A DNA stretch of 64,000 bases from Lysobacterales bacterium (GCA_017305135.1 JAFKNA010000004.1:62001-126000); one strand, 5' to 3'. Shown: positions 17,882 through 26,250, numbered from the stretch's first letter. The notes: generated from the letters alone by a model not told the origin. Translations and numbers: made by a program.

Positions 17882-18679
17882 ATGGAGCCACTCGTCATTT
17901 CACTGGTACAGGGCGATACGCGCTGGCACGACGCGGATGCCAACCGCGAGCATTACGGCGCGCTGGTGCGCCCGCTGGCCGGCAGGACGGATCTGATCGT
18001 GCTGCCGGAAACCTTCCTCTCCGGCTTCACCAACGACACTGCCGCCAATGCGGAACACATGGATGGCGAGGGCCTGCGCTGGCTGCGGAATCTCGCCGCC
18101 GAGACCGGCGCGGTCATCACCGGCAGCATGGTGATGCGCGAGGGCGAGCGCTGCGTCAATCGCCTGGTGTGGATGCCGCCGGACGGCCGCCATGCGTTGT
18201 ACGACAAGCGACACTTGTTCCGCATGGCGCGCGAGCACGAGCGCTATGCGCCCGGCAGCGAACGCTTGATCGTCGAGCTCAAGGGCTGGCGCATCCGCTG
18301 CGAGGTCTGCTACGACCTCCGATTCCCGGTGTGGCTGCGCAACCGCTACAACCGCCAGGCGCAACGTTTCGATTACGACCTGGTGCTGTTCGTCGCCAAC
18401 TGGCCGGCGCCGCGCCGCCACGCCTGGCGCACGTTGCTGAAGGCACGCGCGATCGAGAACCTGGCCTACTGCGCGGGCGTCAACCGCGTCGGCACCGACG
18501 GCAATGGCCTTGACTATGCCGGCGACAGCGCGGTGCTGGATGTCCTCGGCCAGCCGCTGGTCGAATGCGGGGCGGTGGAGCAGGTGGCGACGGTGACGCT
18601 GGATCCCGCCGCCCTTGTCGCCCACCGCGAACGCTTCCCCGCCTGGATGGACGCCGACGATTTCACGCTGGCCGATTGA
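17882..18679 (+). CDS. Omega-amidase, carbon-nitrogen hydrolase family (YafV-like)
   Basis: Nitrilase-superfamily amidohydrolase of 265 residues. The catalytic triad is visible: Glu in VLPETFLSGF, Lys in LYDKRHLFRM, and Cys in RCEVCYDLRFPVW. YafV/Nit2-type enzymes hydrolyse alpha-ketoglutaramate (or ketosuccinamate) to the dicarboxylate and ammonia. It follows the aminotransferase by 44 nt, so the two probably form an operon completing glutamine-dependent transamination. GGAGC lies 8 nt upstream of the chosen ATG; a GTG-type start overlapping the upstream stop is possible but less likely. A repeat element follows the stop. Confidence 0.9.
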   Translation: MEPLVISLVQGDTRWHDADANREHYGALVRPLAGRTDLIVLPETFLSGFTNDTAANAEHMDGEGLRWLRNLAAETGAVITGSMVMREGERCVNRLVWMPPDGRHALYDKRHLFRMAREHERYAPGSERLIVELKGWRIRCEVCYDLRFPVWLRNRYNRQAQRFDYDLVLFVANWPAPRRHAWRTLLKARAIENLAYCAGVNRVGTDGNGLDYAGDSAVLDVLGQPLVECGAVEQVATVTLDPAALVAHRERFPAWMDADDFTLAD

Positions 18680-18717
18680 GCCGGCACGCCTCGGCCTTCG
18701 GCCCTCGAACGAGCAGC

Positions 18718-18803
18718 CATCTATGGAGCCGCATCGGGTCGGCATCCACGTCTCCCCGCTCAGCCGCTCGTGGCGGCTTGGACCTCGACCTCGGCTCTCA
18801 GCC
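18718..18803 (+). repeat. Interspersed repeat family D, intergenic copy
   Basis: Begins CATCTATGGAG, contains GGTCGGCATCC and ends CTCGACCTCGGCTCTCAGCC. The same series of blocks, in the same order, is found inside kmo (48142 down to 48064). It fills the 129-nt space between the omega-amidase stop and the convergent ArsC-like gene stop. Confidence 0.65.
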
Positions 18804-18808
18804 CTCCC

Positions 18809-19159
18809 TCACAGGATCGCCAGCACCGCCTCCGGCGGGCGCCCGATCGCCGCCTTGCCGTTGGCGAGGACGATCGGGCGCTCGATCAGCCGCGGATGCT
18901 GGTGCATGGCGTCGATCAGCGCCTCGCGGCCGAGTGCGGGATCATCCAGTCCCAACGCGGCGTATTCGGCCTCGTTGCGGCGCATCAGTTCGCGCGGCCC
19001 GATGCCGAGCAGGTCGATGATCCGCGCGAGTTCGGCCGCGCTTGGCGGTTCGACCAGGTACTCCACGATGCGCGGGCGGATGCCGCGCTGCTCCAGCAGG
19101 GCGAGGGTTTCGCGCGACTTGGAACAGCGCGGGTTGTGCAGGATGGTCACGTCGTCCAT
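18809..19159 (-). CDS. ArsC-family reductase (YfgD-like)
   Basis: 116-residue glutaredoxin-dependent arsenate-reductase family protein. HNPRCSKSRETLALL carries the reactive cysteine (Cys12) and the later EYLVEPPSAAEL and RPIVLANGKAAIGRPPEAV segments are typical of ArsC/YfgD. There is no ars operon nearby, so a housekeeping YfgD-like role is more likely than arsenic resistance. Start at 19159 is preferred because GGAG lies 6 nt upstream; an ATG at 19171 would add MEQP and has no clear RBS. The gene end directly abuts a family-D repeat. Confidence 0.88.
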   Translation of the reverse strand: MDDVTILHNPRCSKSRETLALLEQRGIRPRIVEYLVEPPSAAELARIIDLLGIGPRELMRRNEAEYAALGLDDPALGREALIDAMHQHPRLIERPIVLANGKAAIGRPPEAVLAIL

Positions 19160-19286
19160 CGGTTGCTCCATTCAGCAGGAAAGGCCAATCATGCATCGGC
19201 GCGGCGATTGCCCGCTTGCCGCCGCCCTCGCCATCGCGCAGGATCATGCCATGGCGTGGCCTACGCCGGTCTTGCCAGGAGCCACC

Positions 19287-19685
19287 ATGAAACGCCTTGT
19301 TGCACTGCTCGCGATTCTCGCCCTGACCGGCTGCGCGCCGGCGATGACCGGGAGCGCCGTCCGCCCGGCCACCACCGGAGAGGGCACCCTCGATTACCGC
19401 GCCTTCACCACCGGGCCGGTAATGGCGGCGGACTTCCGCCACATCTCCGACTGGAGCTCGCCGGATCCCGAACACGTCGTGCTCTGGAATACGCCGAACC
19501 GCGCCTATCTGGTGACGCTGGAGGGCCCGTGCATGGCCTTGCAGAACGCGGCGACCATTGGCGTCAGCGGTGGGCAGTTCGTCCGCGCCGGGCGCGAGTC
19601 GATCATGGTGCAGGGCGAGCGCTGCCCGGTCTGGCGCATCGATCGCCTCGATGCGCGTCGCCTGAACGAAGCGCTCGGCCGATAG
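19287..19685 (+). CDS. Putative lipoprotein, DUF6491-like
   Basis: 132 residues. A lipoprotein signal peptide is visible: MKRLVALLAILALTGC with lipobox LTGC and Cys16. The mature part resembles small Lysobacterales lipoproteins of the DUF6491 type: ISDWSSPDPEHVVLWNTPNRAYL, a conserved Cys pair around PCMAL and ERCPVWRI, then DRLDARRL. Function unknown; exported and probably outer- or inner-membrane anchored. CCAGGAGC lies 5 nt before the ATG. It is followed after 95 nt by the Zur-box/MerC gene. Confidence 0.75.
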   Translation: MKRLVALLAILALTGCAPAMTGSAVRPATTGEGTLDYRAFTTGPVMAADFRHISDWSSPDPEHVVLWNTPNRAYLVTLEGPCMALQNAATIGVSGGQFVRAGRESIMVQGERCPVWRIDRLDARRLNEALGR

Positions 19686-19725
19686 CCCACGCGCCTTCGA
19701 AGGAGGCAACATGCGGGCTGGTAAT

Positions 19726-19738
19726 GTTATAGTATAAC
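19726..19738. promoter_or_regulatory. Zur-box-like operator
   Basis: GTTATAGTATAAC is a perfect 13-nt palindrome in a very GC-rich context, preceded by GTAAT. It matches the core of the gammaproteobacterial Zur operator (TGTTATANTATAACA type). TATAAC within it could serve as a -10 element, so Zur-Zn binding would block transcription of the MerC-domain gene 43 nt downstream. Confidence 0.7.
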
Positions 19739-19780
19739 TACTCGGCCCTCGTGCCGTCCCGTGCCCGCCGCCGGATCACC

Positions 19781-20224
19781 ATGGACAAGCTGTCCGCCCC
19801 GCCATCGCGACTCGCCCGCTACACCGACCGGTTCGGGGCCACCGCCGCGTTCCTGTGCGCGGTGCATTGCGCGGCCTTGCCGCTCCTCATCGGCCTCCTG
19901 CCGGCGCTAGGGCTTGGCTTCCTCGCCGACCACGGCTTCGAGCGGGGATTCGTGGCGTTCGCGAGCGTGCTCGCGGCATCGTCACTGATCCTGGGTTTCC
20001 GCCGCCACCACGACCTGCGCGCATTCGCGCTGCTGGCGCCCGGCGTCGTCCTGCTGGTTGCAGGCGTTGCCACCGAGCCCGCCGGCACTATCGTGCATGC
20101 CGTGCTGGTCACCGGCGGAGGCCTGCTGGTCGCGCTGGCCCACTTGGCGAACCAGCGCCTGTCGCACGGCCACATAGACGCGCCCGACTGCGCGCACGGG
20201 CGCAGTGCTGCCGACGCGGTCTAG
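19781..20224 (+). CDS. MerC-domain inner-membrane protein
   Basis: 147-residue membrane protein with four hydrophobic segments. The first helix carries FLCAVHCAALPLL, the CxxxC pattern of MerC-domain proteins, which bind or carry soft metal ions. The C-terminus is His/Asp/Cys-rich (HGHIDAPDCAHG) and could bind metal. No mer operon is present. The Zur-like palindrome immediately upstream suggests a zinc-starvation-regulated protein involved in zinc uptake or handling rather than mercury resistance; this is inference. It converges on a TDT transporter gene; a CDF exporter follows. Confidence 0.82.
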   Translation: MDKLSAPPSRLARYTDRFGATAAFLCAVHCAALPLLIGLLPALGLGFLADHGFERGFVAFASVLAASSLILGFRRHHDLRAFALLAPGVVLLVAGVATEPAGTIVHAVLVTGGGLLVALAHLANQRLSHGHIDAPDCAHGRSAADAV

Positions 20225-20235
20225 GTCGGCGCGGC

Positions 20236-21297
20236 TCATCCGCCGCGAGGTGTCGCCCCGCCCCGGTGGAGGTGGAAGGCGCGGGCATGGTGCACGACGG
20301 CGCCCGCCGCGATCGTCCCCCACACCAGCAGGTTGAGGTAGACGCCGAGCGCGGAAATCCGGTGCATGAAGCCGAGCTCGAGCGCATTGGCCAGTTCGAA
20401 GGTGCCGACCGTGTACATGCCCACCGGGAAGGCCATGTTCCAGTCGTCGGCGGTGTAGCGGAGCGGCAGCCGGCGCAGCACATGGCGCCAGAAGCCGAGG
20501 ATCACCAGCAGCGGGATCCACCAGCTCGCCAGCGCCCAGGCGAGCAGCGTGAAGCCGGTCACGAACGGGAACACCGCGGACAGGTTGCCCGCGGGCGGGC
20601 GCTGCATGATGAGTGCGCCGGCCAGCGTGACGATGGCGAGCGCACCCATGGCGATCCAGTAGGGCGCCCGCAGTTCCGCGGGATCGAGCGGATGGAAGAC
20701 GAGGCGCTGCACCACCAGCGTGCCGATCCAGATATAGAAGGCGAGCCCGACCAGCCAGGCGCACAGCGCGACCACCGCCAGCCACTCGGTGGCGGGGCCG
20801 CCGCGCATGGCGAGGAGGTTGCCGAGCACGGCGACGGCCTCGGTGGATACCACCAGCACCAGCCAGCCGCCGCCGATGCCGGCCGCGAACGGTGGCTTGT
20901 GGCGGCGCGTGATCATCACCGCGAAGAACGCCTGCGACAGCGCGATCCAGGCGAGGAAGGCGAGGACCCAGAGCAGCCAGGCCGCGCGCGGCGCCTCGAT
21001 CACCATCAGGCACTGGCTGCCGAGCACGCCGGCGCCGGCGACGAAGGTGAGGTAGCCCGCGCCACGGCGCGCATCGGCGAGATCGGCGAACATACGCCGG
21101 CGAAACCGCGCCAGGCGCAGCAGGCTCAGCGCCACGAGCCAGCCGAAGACGCCGATGTTGACGACCAGCAGCGCGCGCGCGATCCACACCAGTCCGTGCT
21201 GCGCCGCGTCCACCGAGGCGATGCCGGTGGCCATGACCGCGGCAAAGCAGCCGGGCTCGAGCCGGCGGGCGTGCTGCAGCAGGTAACGTCCGCTCAT
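20236..21297 (-). CDS. TDT-family transporter (TehA/SLAC1-like)
   Basis: 353-residue inner-membrane protein with about ten hydrophobic helices. MATGIASVDAA near the N-terminus and YTADDWNMAFPVGMYTVGT near the C-terminus are characteristic of the tellurite-resistance/dicarboxylate transporter (TDT, SLAC1-like) family. Members are anion channels or carriers for C4-dicarboxylates, sulfite, or unknown anions. The substrate is not predictable from sequence. It is transcribed divergently from the CDF exporter (97-nt gap) and converges with merC. Confidence 0.87.
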   Translation of the reverse strand: MSGRYLLQHARRLEPGCFAAVMATGIASVDAAQHGLVWIARALLVVNIGVFGWLVALSLLRLARFRRRMFADLADARRGAGYLTFVAGAGVLGSQCLMVIEAPRAAWLLWVLAFLAWIALSQAFFAVMITRRHKPPFAAGIGGGWLVLVVSTEAVAVLGNLLAMRGGPATEWLAVVALCAWLVGLAFYIWIGTLVVQRLVFHPLDPAELRAPYWIAMGALAIVTLAGALIMQRPPAGNLSAVFPFVTGFTLLAWALASWWIPLLVILGFWRHVLRRLPLRYTADDWNMAFPVGMYTVGTFELANALELGFMHRISALGVYLNLLVWGTIAAGAVVHHARAFHLHRGGATPRGG

Positions 21298-21394
21298 GCC
21301 ATCCCCTGGTGGTGCGCGATGCCCGATTATGAAGGCTGCGGCCGCCGCCAGCGGGTGATTGTGTAACGCCGCGGCCGGCTCCTAGCATGCCGCA

Positions 21395-22300
21395 ATGGCC
21401 CACCACCACGCCCATCCCGCGCCCGCGAGCGGCGCACGCCGGCGTGAATCGCGGCTCCTCTTCGCCTTCGCGCTGACCACCCTCACCCTGATCGTGGAAG
21501 CGGTGGGCGGCTGGCTGTCCGGATCGCTGGCCCTGCTCGCCGACGCCGCCCACATGCTGGTCGACGCCGGTGCCCTGCTGTTCGCCTGGTTGGGCGCGCG
21601 CTTCGCGCGGCGCCCGGCCGATGCGCGCCGCAGCTTCGGCTATGCGCGGCTGGAGGTGCTGGTCGGCTACACCAACGCGCTGTCGCAGTTCGTGCTGGTC
21701 GCATGGATCGTCGCCGAGGCCGTGATGAGGCTCGGCAATCCGCAGCCGATCCTCTCCGGAACGATGCTCGTGGTCGCCCTGGCCGGCCTCGCCGTGAACC
21801 TGTTCGTGCTGTTCGTGCTGTCCGGCCACGACCACGCCGACGTCAACACCGCGGCGGCGCGCCTGCACGTGCTCGGCGACCTGCTGGGGTCGCTCGGGGC
21901 GGTGGCCGCGGCGCTCCTGATCGGCGGATTCGGCTGGCTGTGGGCCGACCCGCTGTTGTCGGTCGCGGTGTCGCTGCTGATCCTCGGCAACGCCTGGCGG
22001 CTACTGCGCCGCAGCGCCCACATCCTGCTCGAAGGCACGCCCGAGGGCATCGATGCCGGAATCGTGGCGAGCACCCTCAGCGCCGAGGCGGAAGGCGTGC
22101 GCGAAGCCCATCACGTCCACGTGTGGCAACTGGCCGGCGGCTACCACATCGCCACCCTGCACGTGCGGCTCCACGAGGATGCCGATCCGGATCGCTCGCT
22201 GGCGTCCATCCGCGCCGTGCTCCACGACCGCTTCCGCATCGAGCATGCGACGGTGCAGTTGGACCGCCTGGACTGCGGCGATCCGCGCTGCCATCCGTGA
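21395..22300 (+). CDS. Cation diffusion facilitator (Zn2+/Cd2+ exporter, ZitB/CzcD-like)
   Basis: 301-residue CDF exporter with six transmembrane helices and a soluble C-terminal domain from about residue 205. The transport-site pairs are His53/Asp57 in HMLVDAG (TM2) and His158/Asp162 in HVLGDLLGS (TM5), the His-Asp pattern of zinc-selective CDFs. A His-rich N-terminus (MAHHHAH) and the HVHVWQL motif of the cytoplasmic domain add metal-binding potential. It exports zinc (and perhaps Cd/Co) in exchange for protons. Its closeness to the Zur-box/MerC gene suggests a small zinc-homeostasis cluster. Confidence 0.93.
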   Translation: MAHHHAHPAPASGARRRESRLLFAFALTTLTLIVEAVGGWLSGSLALLADAAHMLVDAGALLFAWLGARFARRPADARRSFGYARLEVLVGYTNALSQFVLVAWIVAEAVMRLGNPQPILSGTMLVVALAGLAVNLFVLFVLSGHDHADVNTAAARLHVLGDLLGSLGAVAAALLIGGFGWLWADPLLSVAVSLLILGNAWRLLRRSAHILLEGTPEGIDAGIVASTLSAEAEGVREAHHVHVWQLAGGYHIATLHVRLHEDADPDRSLASIRAVLHDRFRIEHATVQLDRLDCGDPRCHP

Positions 22301-22384
22301 GAGCCGGGCCAACGACGTCTTGCGTGGCACGCGCAGGCTGCTATCCTGCGCGACCCCCTAATACGCATCAGGCACGGAGCAGAC

Positions 22385-22558
22385 ATGGGCAGAGGCGACC
22401 GCAGGACCCGCAAGGGCAAGATCTCGATCCGCAGCTATGGCAATGCGCGCCCGCACCAGGCCCGCAAGTCCGCTGGCACCACCGCGACCAAGCCCAGCGC
22501 CCGCCCGGCGGTGCGCAAGGCGCCCGCGAAGAAGGCCGCTCCGCGCAAGTCCGCCTGA
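22385..22558 (+). CDS. 30S ribosomal protein bTHX
   Basis: 57-residue, extremely basic protein. MGRGDRRTRKGKISIRSYGN followed by RPH is the bTHX (Thx) signature; the C-terminal tail is Lys/Ala/Pro-rich (APAKKAAPRKSA). It inserts in a cavity at the top of the 30S subunit head in organisms that have it. The gene is too short for most ORF cut-offs. A weak candidate promoter, TTGCGT at 22320 and TATCCT at 22342 (16-nt spacing), lies upstream. Confidence 0.9.
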   Translation: MGRGDRRTRKGKISIRSYGNARPHQARKSAGTTATKPSARPAVRKAPAKKAAPRKSA

Positions 22559-22643
22559 GCCCGGCGCGCCGCGAGCGCTTCCGCGATTGCGGCAAGCTGC
22601 ATCCGCAGGGCTCGCCGGGTCCGGATTCCGCGACAACGAAAAG

Positions 22644-22673
22644 TTAGCAATCGCGGAAAATGTTCGGTATAGT
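22644..22673 (+). promoter_or_regulatory. Candidate promoter of the cold-shock gene
   Basis: TTAGCA at 22644-22649 and TATAGT at 22668-22673 are 18 nt apart, within a locally AT-richer stretch. Transcription from here would give a leader of about 155 nt before the start codon, as expected for cspA-type mRNAs whose leader folds in a temperature-dependent way. Confidence 0.5.
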
Positions 22674-22837
22674 CGCGCGCACTGAGCTTGCAAGGGTCAC
22701 TGTGAATCGTGGCCTGGTGTGGTTGATCGGCTGACGATCCGCTTCATCGTTTCGCCTCGCTAACTCCCTGCAACCAGTCTCGACTGCGGAATGTGCCGCG
22801 GTCGCGATGTCCAACGTGTCACCAGGAGTTTCTAGAG

Positions 22838-23047
22838 ATGTCGAATCGTCAGACCGGTACGGTCAAGTGGTTCAATGATGCCAAGGGTTTTGGCTTCATC
22901 ACGCCGGAAAGCGGTCCGGACCTGTTCGTGCACTTCCGCGCGATCCAGGGCACCGGCTTCAAGTCGCTGCAGGAAGGCCAGCGCGTCAGCTTCGTGGCCG
23001 TGCAGGGCCAGAAGGGCATGCAGGCCGATCAGGTCCAGGTGATCTGA
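22838..23047 (+). CDS. Cold-shock protein, CspA family
   Basis: 69-residue single cold-shock domain protein. The RNA-binding motifs are intact: [15 protein letters not shown] (RNP1) and DLFVHF (RNP2). CspA-type proteins are RNA chaperones and transcription antiterminators. AGGAG lies 11 nt upstream of the chosen ATG. The long leader and the strong terminator directly downstream make this a stand-alone transcript. Which paralogue (cold-induced or constitutive) cannot be decided. Confidence 0.95.
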   Translation: MSNRQTGTVKWFNDAKGFGFITPESGPDLFVHFRAIQGTGFKSLQEGQRVSFVAVQGQKGMQADQVQVI

Positions 23048-23082
23048 TCCTTATCGCCACAGCGGCGAATGCGAATCTTCGA

Positions 23083-23110
23083 CCCCGGATGGAGACATCC
23101 GGGGTTTTTT
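23083..23110 (+). terminator. Rho-independent terminator of the cold-shock gene
   Basis: Perfect 9-bp stem CCCCGGATG / CATCCGGGG with a GAGA tetraloop, followed by six T residues (23105-23110). It lies 35 nt after the stop codon of the cold-shock gene. Confidence 0.92.
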
Positions 23111-23291
23111 ATGTGCGCGTGCCCGGCTGGGGTGGCTCGCCCAGGCCGACCTGGTCCTTGCCGGCTGTTCCGCCGCGCCCCGCGACCGCCATGGCGGTTG
23201 AGCATTCCGATACGCTGCAGGCCCGCTTGCGCGTGCTTGCGCGGTCATCCTATCGTGCCGCGTTTCCGCTCCCGTCCGGCAGGTCCGCCTG

Positions 23292-23903
23292 ATGCCCATC
23301 ACCCTCGCCATCATCGTCCTGACCGTGGCCGTGTCGCTGCTGGCCTGGTCGCGGCCGCCGCTCCTCGAGCGGCTGATCCTGTGGCCGCCGGCCATCACCC
23401 GCGGGCGCGAATACTGGCGGCTGCTGACCTCGGGCCTGATCCACGCCGATCTCGCGCACCTCGCCTTCAACATGATCACGCTGTACTTCTTCGGCGGGGC
23501 AATGGAACGCTTCTATTCGCTGCGCATCGGCGCGCCCGGGTTTGCGCTGTTCTATGCCGTGGGGCTGGTGGTTTCCAGCCTGCCGAGCTGGTGGCGCCAT
23601 CGCCAAGACGCGGGATACCGCAGCCTCGGCGCCTCGGGCGCGGTGTCCGCGGTGCTGTTCGCCTTCATCCTGTTGCAGCCCTGGGCGATGATCTTCGTGT
23701 TCTTCGTGCCCATGCCGGCGATCGTCTACGCGGCGCTCTATCTCGCCTACACCATCTACATGGATCGGCGGCGCAGCGACCACATCAACCATAGCGCGCA
23801 TCTGTGGGGCGCGGTCTACGGAATGGTGGTGACGATCCTGATCGAACCGCGCGTGCCCGCCGTGTTCCTGCAGCGCCTGATGCAGCCTTCCTTCGGGATC
23901 TGA
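23292..23903 (+). CDS. Rhomboid-family intramembrane serine protease
   Basis: 203-residue polytopic membrane protein with about six helices. Rhomboid signatures: HADLAHLAFNMITLYFFGG in TM2 with oxyanion Asn60, nucleophile Ser115 in GASGAV, and catalytic His170 in AHLWGAVYG. It cleaves transmembrane substrates within or near the membrane; substrates are unknown. It converges with the transglutaminase-like gene, with only 10 nt between stops. Confidence 0.92.
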   Translation: MPITLAIIVLTVAVSLLAWSRPPLLERLILWPPAITRGREYWRLLTSGLIHADLAHLAFNMITLYFFGGAMERFYSLRIGAPGFALFYAVGLVVSSLPSWWRHRQDAGYRSLGASGAVSAVLFAFILLQPWAMIFVFFVPMPAIVYAALYLAYTIYMDRRRSDHINHSAHLWGAVYGMVVTILIEPRVPAVFLQRLMQPSFGI

Positions 23904-23913
23904 GCGGGCGACC

Positions 23914-25350
23914 TCAATCGCGTCCCGCGGGTTCGATGCCGCGGATGGCGAGGCGGCCGATGAGGTCGAGGCCGGCATAGAAGCGCCACGGATCACCGTC
24001 GCCGATCGAGAGCGCCAGGTGCCCGGCATCGAAGCCGGCGAGGGCGGCATCGAAGCCCTGCCAGTTGCCGTCGACGTAGGCCTCGGTCCATGCGTGTGGC
24101 ACGAACACCTGCTCCTGCCCGGCGAAGGAGGGCGTATAGGCGAGGCCGAACACCACCCGCGTGGGCACGCCGGCGGCGCGGCCGAGCGCGGCGAGCAGCA
24201 GGGCGTGCTCGGTGCAGTCGCCCTGCGGGTTGCGCGCGACCTCGAGCGCCGAGGCGTAGCCGACGCCCAGCGTCTTGTCCTGGATGTAGCCCCGCACGAA
24301 GGCTTCGATGCGCTGCATGCGTGCCGCCGGCGCCTCCGCATCGCCGACGGCGCGCCGGGCCAGCGCAATGATGTCCGGCGCGCTGCTCTGCAGCCATTCG
24401 CTCGGTGCCGAATCGGCCGCGCGCGGCGGCGCGTTGGAGTGGCCGGCCGCTCCGGCGGCATCGACGGTGACCCGCCAGTGGCCGTCCCCGCGGCGGGCGG
24501 CTTGATGATGGGTGTCCGGAAAGCCCGCGCTGTCGCCATCGCCGCGGATTTCCAGCGTGTAGCGCAGTGCGCCGGCGAGTTCCCCGCGCGACAGCGGGCG
24601 CGGCGATCGCAACAGGCTACGGGCGAAGATGTCGCCCGGCTGGTTGGCGGCTAGCGCGCAGGCGCGGTCGCAGGCAAGCAGGGTGAGCTCCACGCCGAGC
24701 ATCGGCATCACCATCTTGTGCACGTCGTGCTCGGCGTCGACCCAGGTCTGGATGTCCAGCGTGGCGCCGCCCATGCGCATCGCCTGGCGCACCGGGTGCA
24801 GGCGCAGCGTGCCACCCGGGAGCTCGACCGGTTCGGCGTCGCCGACCACTGCGTCGAGGCGCATGGCTTCGAGAGCCGCGGGCTGGAAGGCGAGCATCGA
24901 ATGGCGCGTGCCGGGCATGAGCCCGGCGCGGCGCGCGGCGAGCCGCATCCCTTCCGCCAGCAGCGCGTCGGTCGGCCAGTCGAGTTGGCGTTGGTGGGCC
25001 TCGCCACCGCTGTGGATCACGGCTTCGATCCTGCCGTCGCGGACGGTTCCCTTGACCACCACATCGGCTCCGGAAAAGCGCGAGCGGCTGGAGAACGCGA
25101 GCGGCGTGCCGTCGTCCTTCTCGGTGGCGGTATCGACGCTCTGCACCGCCACCCGCGAGCCGTCGCGGTCGAGTTCCAGGTCGAGCTTCTGCGTGGTCAC
25201 CACCGCGCCGTCGCGCGCTTCCCGCCTGAGCTCCAGCGATCCGGTCTTGCGCCCGTCCAGCAGCACGGTGAACCATTGCTCGGCTGCCGGGGCTGCGTGG
25301 AGACAGGCAGGCAACAACAGCAGGAGGGCGAGGCAGCGCGTGATCGACAT
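23914..25350 (-). CDS. Exported transglutaminase-like domain protein
   Basis: 478 residues. Signal peptide MSITRCLALLLLLPACLHA, then an N-terminal domain of about 250 residues with beta character, and a transglutaminase-core domain near the C-terminus. The papain-like triad is visible: Cys in GDCTEHALLLAAL, His in PHAWTEAYVDG and Asp in the following GFDAAL. Such periplasmic proteins may be peptidases or hydrolases acting on proteins or cell-wall peptides; the substrate is unknown. Start 25350 gives the best signal peptide; 25377 is a possible alternative. It follows bpt with a 70-nt gap. Confidence 0.83.
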   Translation of the reverse strand: MSITRCLALLLLLPACLHAAPAAEQWFTVLLDGRKTGSLELRREARDGAVVTTQKLDLELDRDGSRVAVQSVDTATEKDDGTPLAFSSRSRFSGADVVVKGTVRDGRIEAVIHSGGEAHQRQLDWPTDALLAEGMRLAARRAGLMPGTRHSMLAFQPAALEAMRLDAVVGDAEPVELPGGTLRLHPVRQAMRMGGATLDIQTWVDAEHDVHKMVMPMLGVELTLLACDRACALAANQPGDIFARSLLRSPRPLSRGELAGALRYTLEIRGDGDSAGFPDTHHQAARRGDGHWRVTVDAAGAAGHSNAPPRAADSAPSEWLQSSAPDIIALARRAVGDAEAPAARMQRIEAFVRGYIQDKTLGVGYASALEVARNPQGDCTEHALLLAALGRAAGVPTRVVFGLAYTPSFAGQEQVFVPHAWTEAYVDGNWQGFDAALAGFDAGHLALSIGDGDPWRFYAGLDLIGRLAIRGIEPAGRD

Positions 25351-25420
25351 GGAAGTGGTAGCGGCGGGGCGCGCCATTCTGCCACGGCGCCGCGGCTGAT
25401 CGACGCGGCCTGCGGCGCGC

Positions 25421-26122
25421 TCAGGGCTCGCGCCAGGCGCCACCCTGCAGCACCTCCAGCGGCCGATAGCGCGCCTTGTAGTCCATCTTCGGATGGCCGT
25501 CGATCCAGAAGCCGAGATAGACGTGGGGGAGGGCTCGCTCGCGGGCGATCTCCACCTGGCTCAGGATGGCAAAGGTGCCGAGCCCGCGGGTTCCCTGGTC
25601 GGGATCGAAGAAGGTGTACACGGCGGAGAGGCCCGTGCTGCAGAAATCCGTCGCGGCGACCCCGACCAGCGCGCCCCGCAGGCGGAACTCGATGAAGCGG
25701 GTCGGGCTCCAGGCGGTGTACAGGAAGCGCCCGAAGTCTTCCGGAAGGGCGTCATCCATGCCCCCGCCCGGATGGCGACTGCGGAGATAACGCTGGTAGA
25801 GATCGAAGTACTCGTCGCTGTAGGTGGCCGGCACGATCCGTACCTCGACGTCCGCGTTGCGGGAGAGGCAGCGGCGCTGGCTGCGATCGGGACGAAAGCG
25901 CGCGACCGGGATGCGGCAGGCGATGCAGGCCCGGCAGGCATGGCATTGCGGATGGTAGATGTGCCCGCCGGCGCGCCGGTAGCCGCGCTGCACGGCGAGG
26001 TCGTAGATGCGCGGCAGCTCGGGCGCGCTCGGATCGATGACGAGGTTCTGCGCCGTGCGCTCGCTGAAGTACCCGCACGGGTGCGGCAGGGTCTGGAACA
26101 GCCGGACGACATCCGAGCGCAT
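25421..26122 (-). CDS. bpt: Aspartate/glutamate leucyltransferase (Bpt)
   Basis: Aminoacyl-tRNA-protein transferase of 233 residues, a typical bacterial Bpt length. N-terminal LPHPCGYFSERTAQNLVIDP and the cysteine cluster CHACRACIACRIPV match the ATE_N domain; GLSAVYTFFDPDQ, GLGTFAILSQVE and YLGFWIDGHPKMDYKARYRPLE match ATE_C. Bpt attaches leucine to proteins with N-terminal Asp or Glu, targeting them for ClpAP degradation through the N-degron pathway. clpA is not nearby. Confidence 0.95.
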   Translation of the reverse strand: MRSDVVRLFQTLPHPCGYFSERTAQNLVIDPSAPELPRIYDLAVQRGYRRAGGHIYHPQCHACRACIACRIPVARFRPDRSQRRCLSRNADVEVRIVPATYSDEYFDLYQRYLRSRHPGGGMDDALPEDFGRFLYTAWSPTRFIEFRLRGALVGVAATDFCSTGLSAVYTFFDPDQGTRGLGTFAILSQVEIARERALPHVYLGFWIDGHPKMDYKARYRPLEVLQGGAWREP

Positions 26123-26227
26123 GCCGGCATTCTATGCCCCTTGCCGGTGCGATGGCTGAAGGAGGCGGGCGGGAACGGCCGTCGCCGCAAGCGCTTCACC
26201 GGCCGCCTGCAGAATCCCAGGGCTTGT

Positions 26228-26250
26228 GAGTTTGTTTGTTTCACAAACTC
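26228..26250 (-). terminator. Hairpin directly after the pbpC stop codon
   Basis: GAGTTTGT (26228-26235) and ACAAACTC (26243-26250) are perfect inverted repeats with a 7-nt loop, starting immediately after the pbpC stop. There is no T-run, so factor-independent termination is doubtful; it may stabilise the mRNA 3' end. Part of it (GTTTCACAAAC) also appears after the DUF1232 gene stop at 6040. Confidence 0.45.

Noticed and set aside
18809-21297. Arsenic, mercury or tellurite resistance island
   Set aside because: ArsC-like, MerC-domain and TehA-like genes are scattered, without arsR/arsB, merR/merA or tehB, and show no sign of transfer.
23292-23903. Rhombosortase acting on the GSGFE/ASGFD tails
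   Set aside because: The tails lack the GlyGly motif, transmembrane helix and basic end of GlyGly-CTERM substrates, and the protein looks like an ordinary rhomboid protease.
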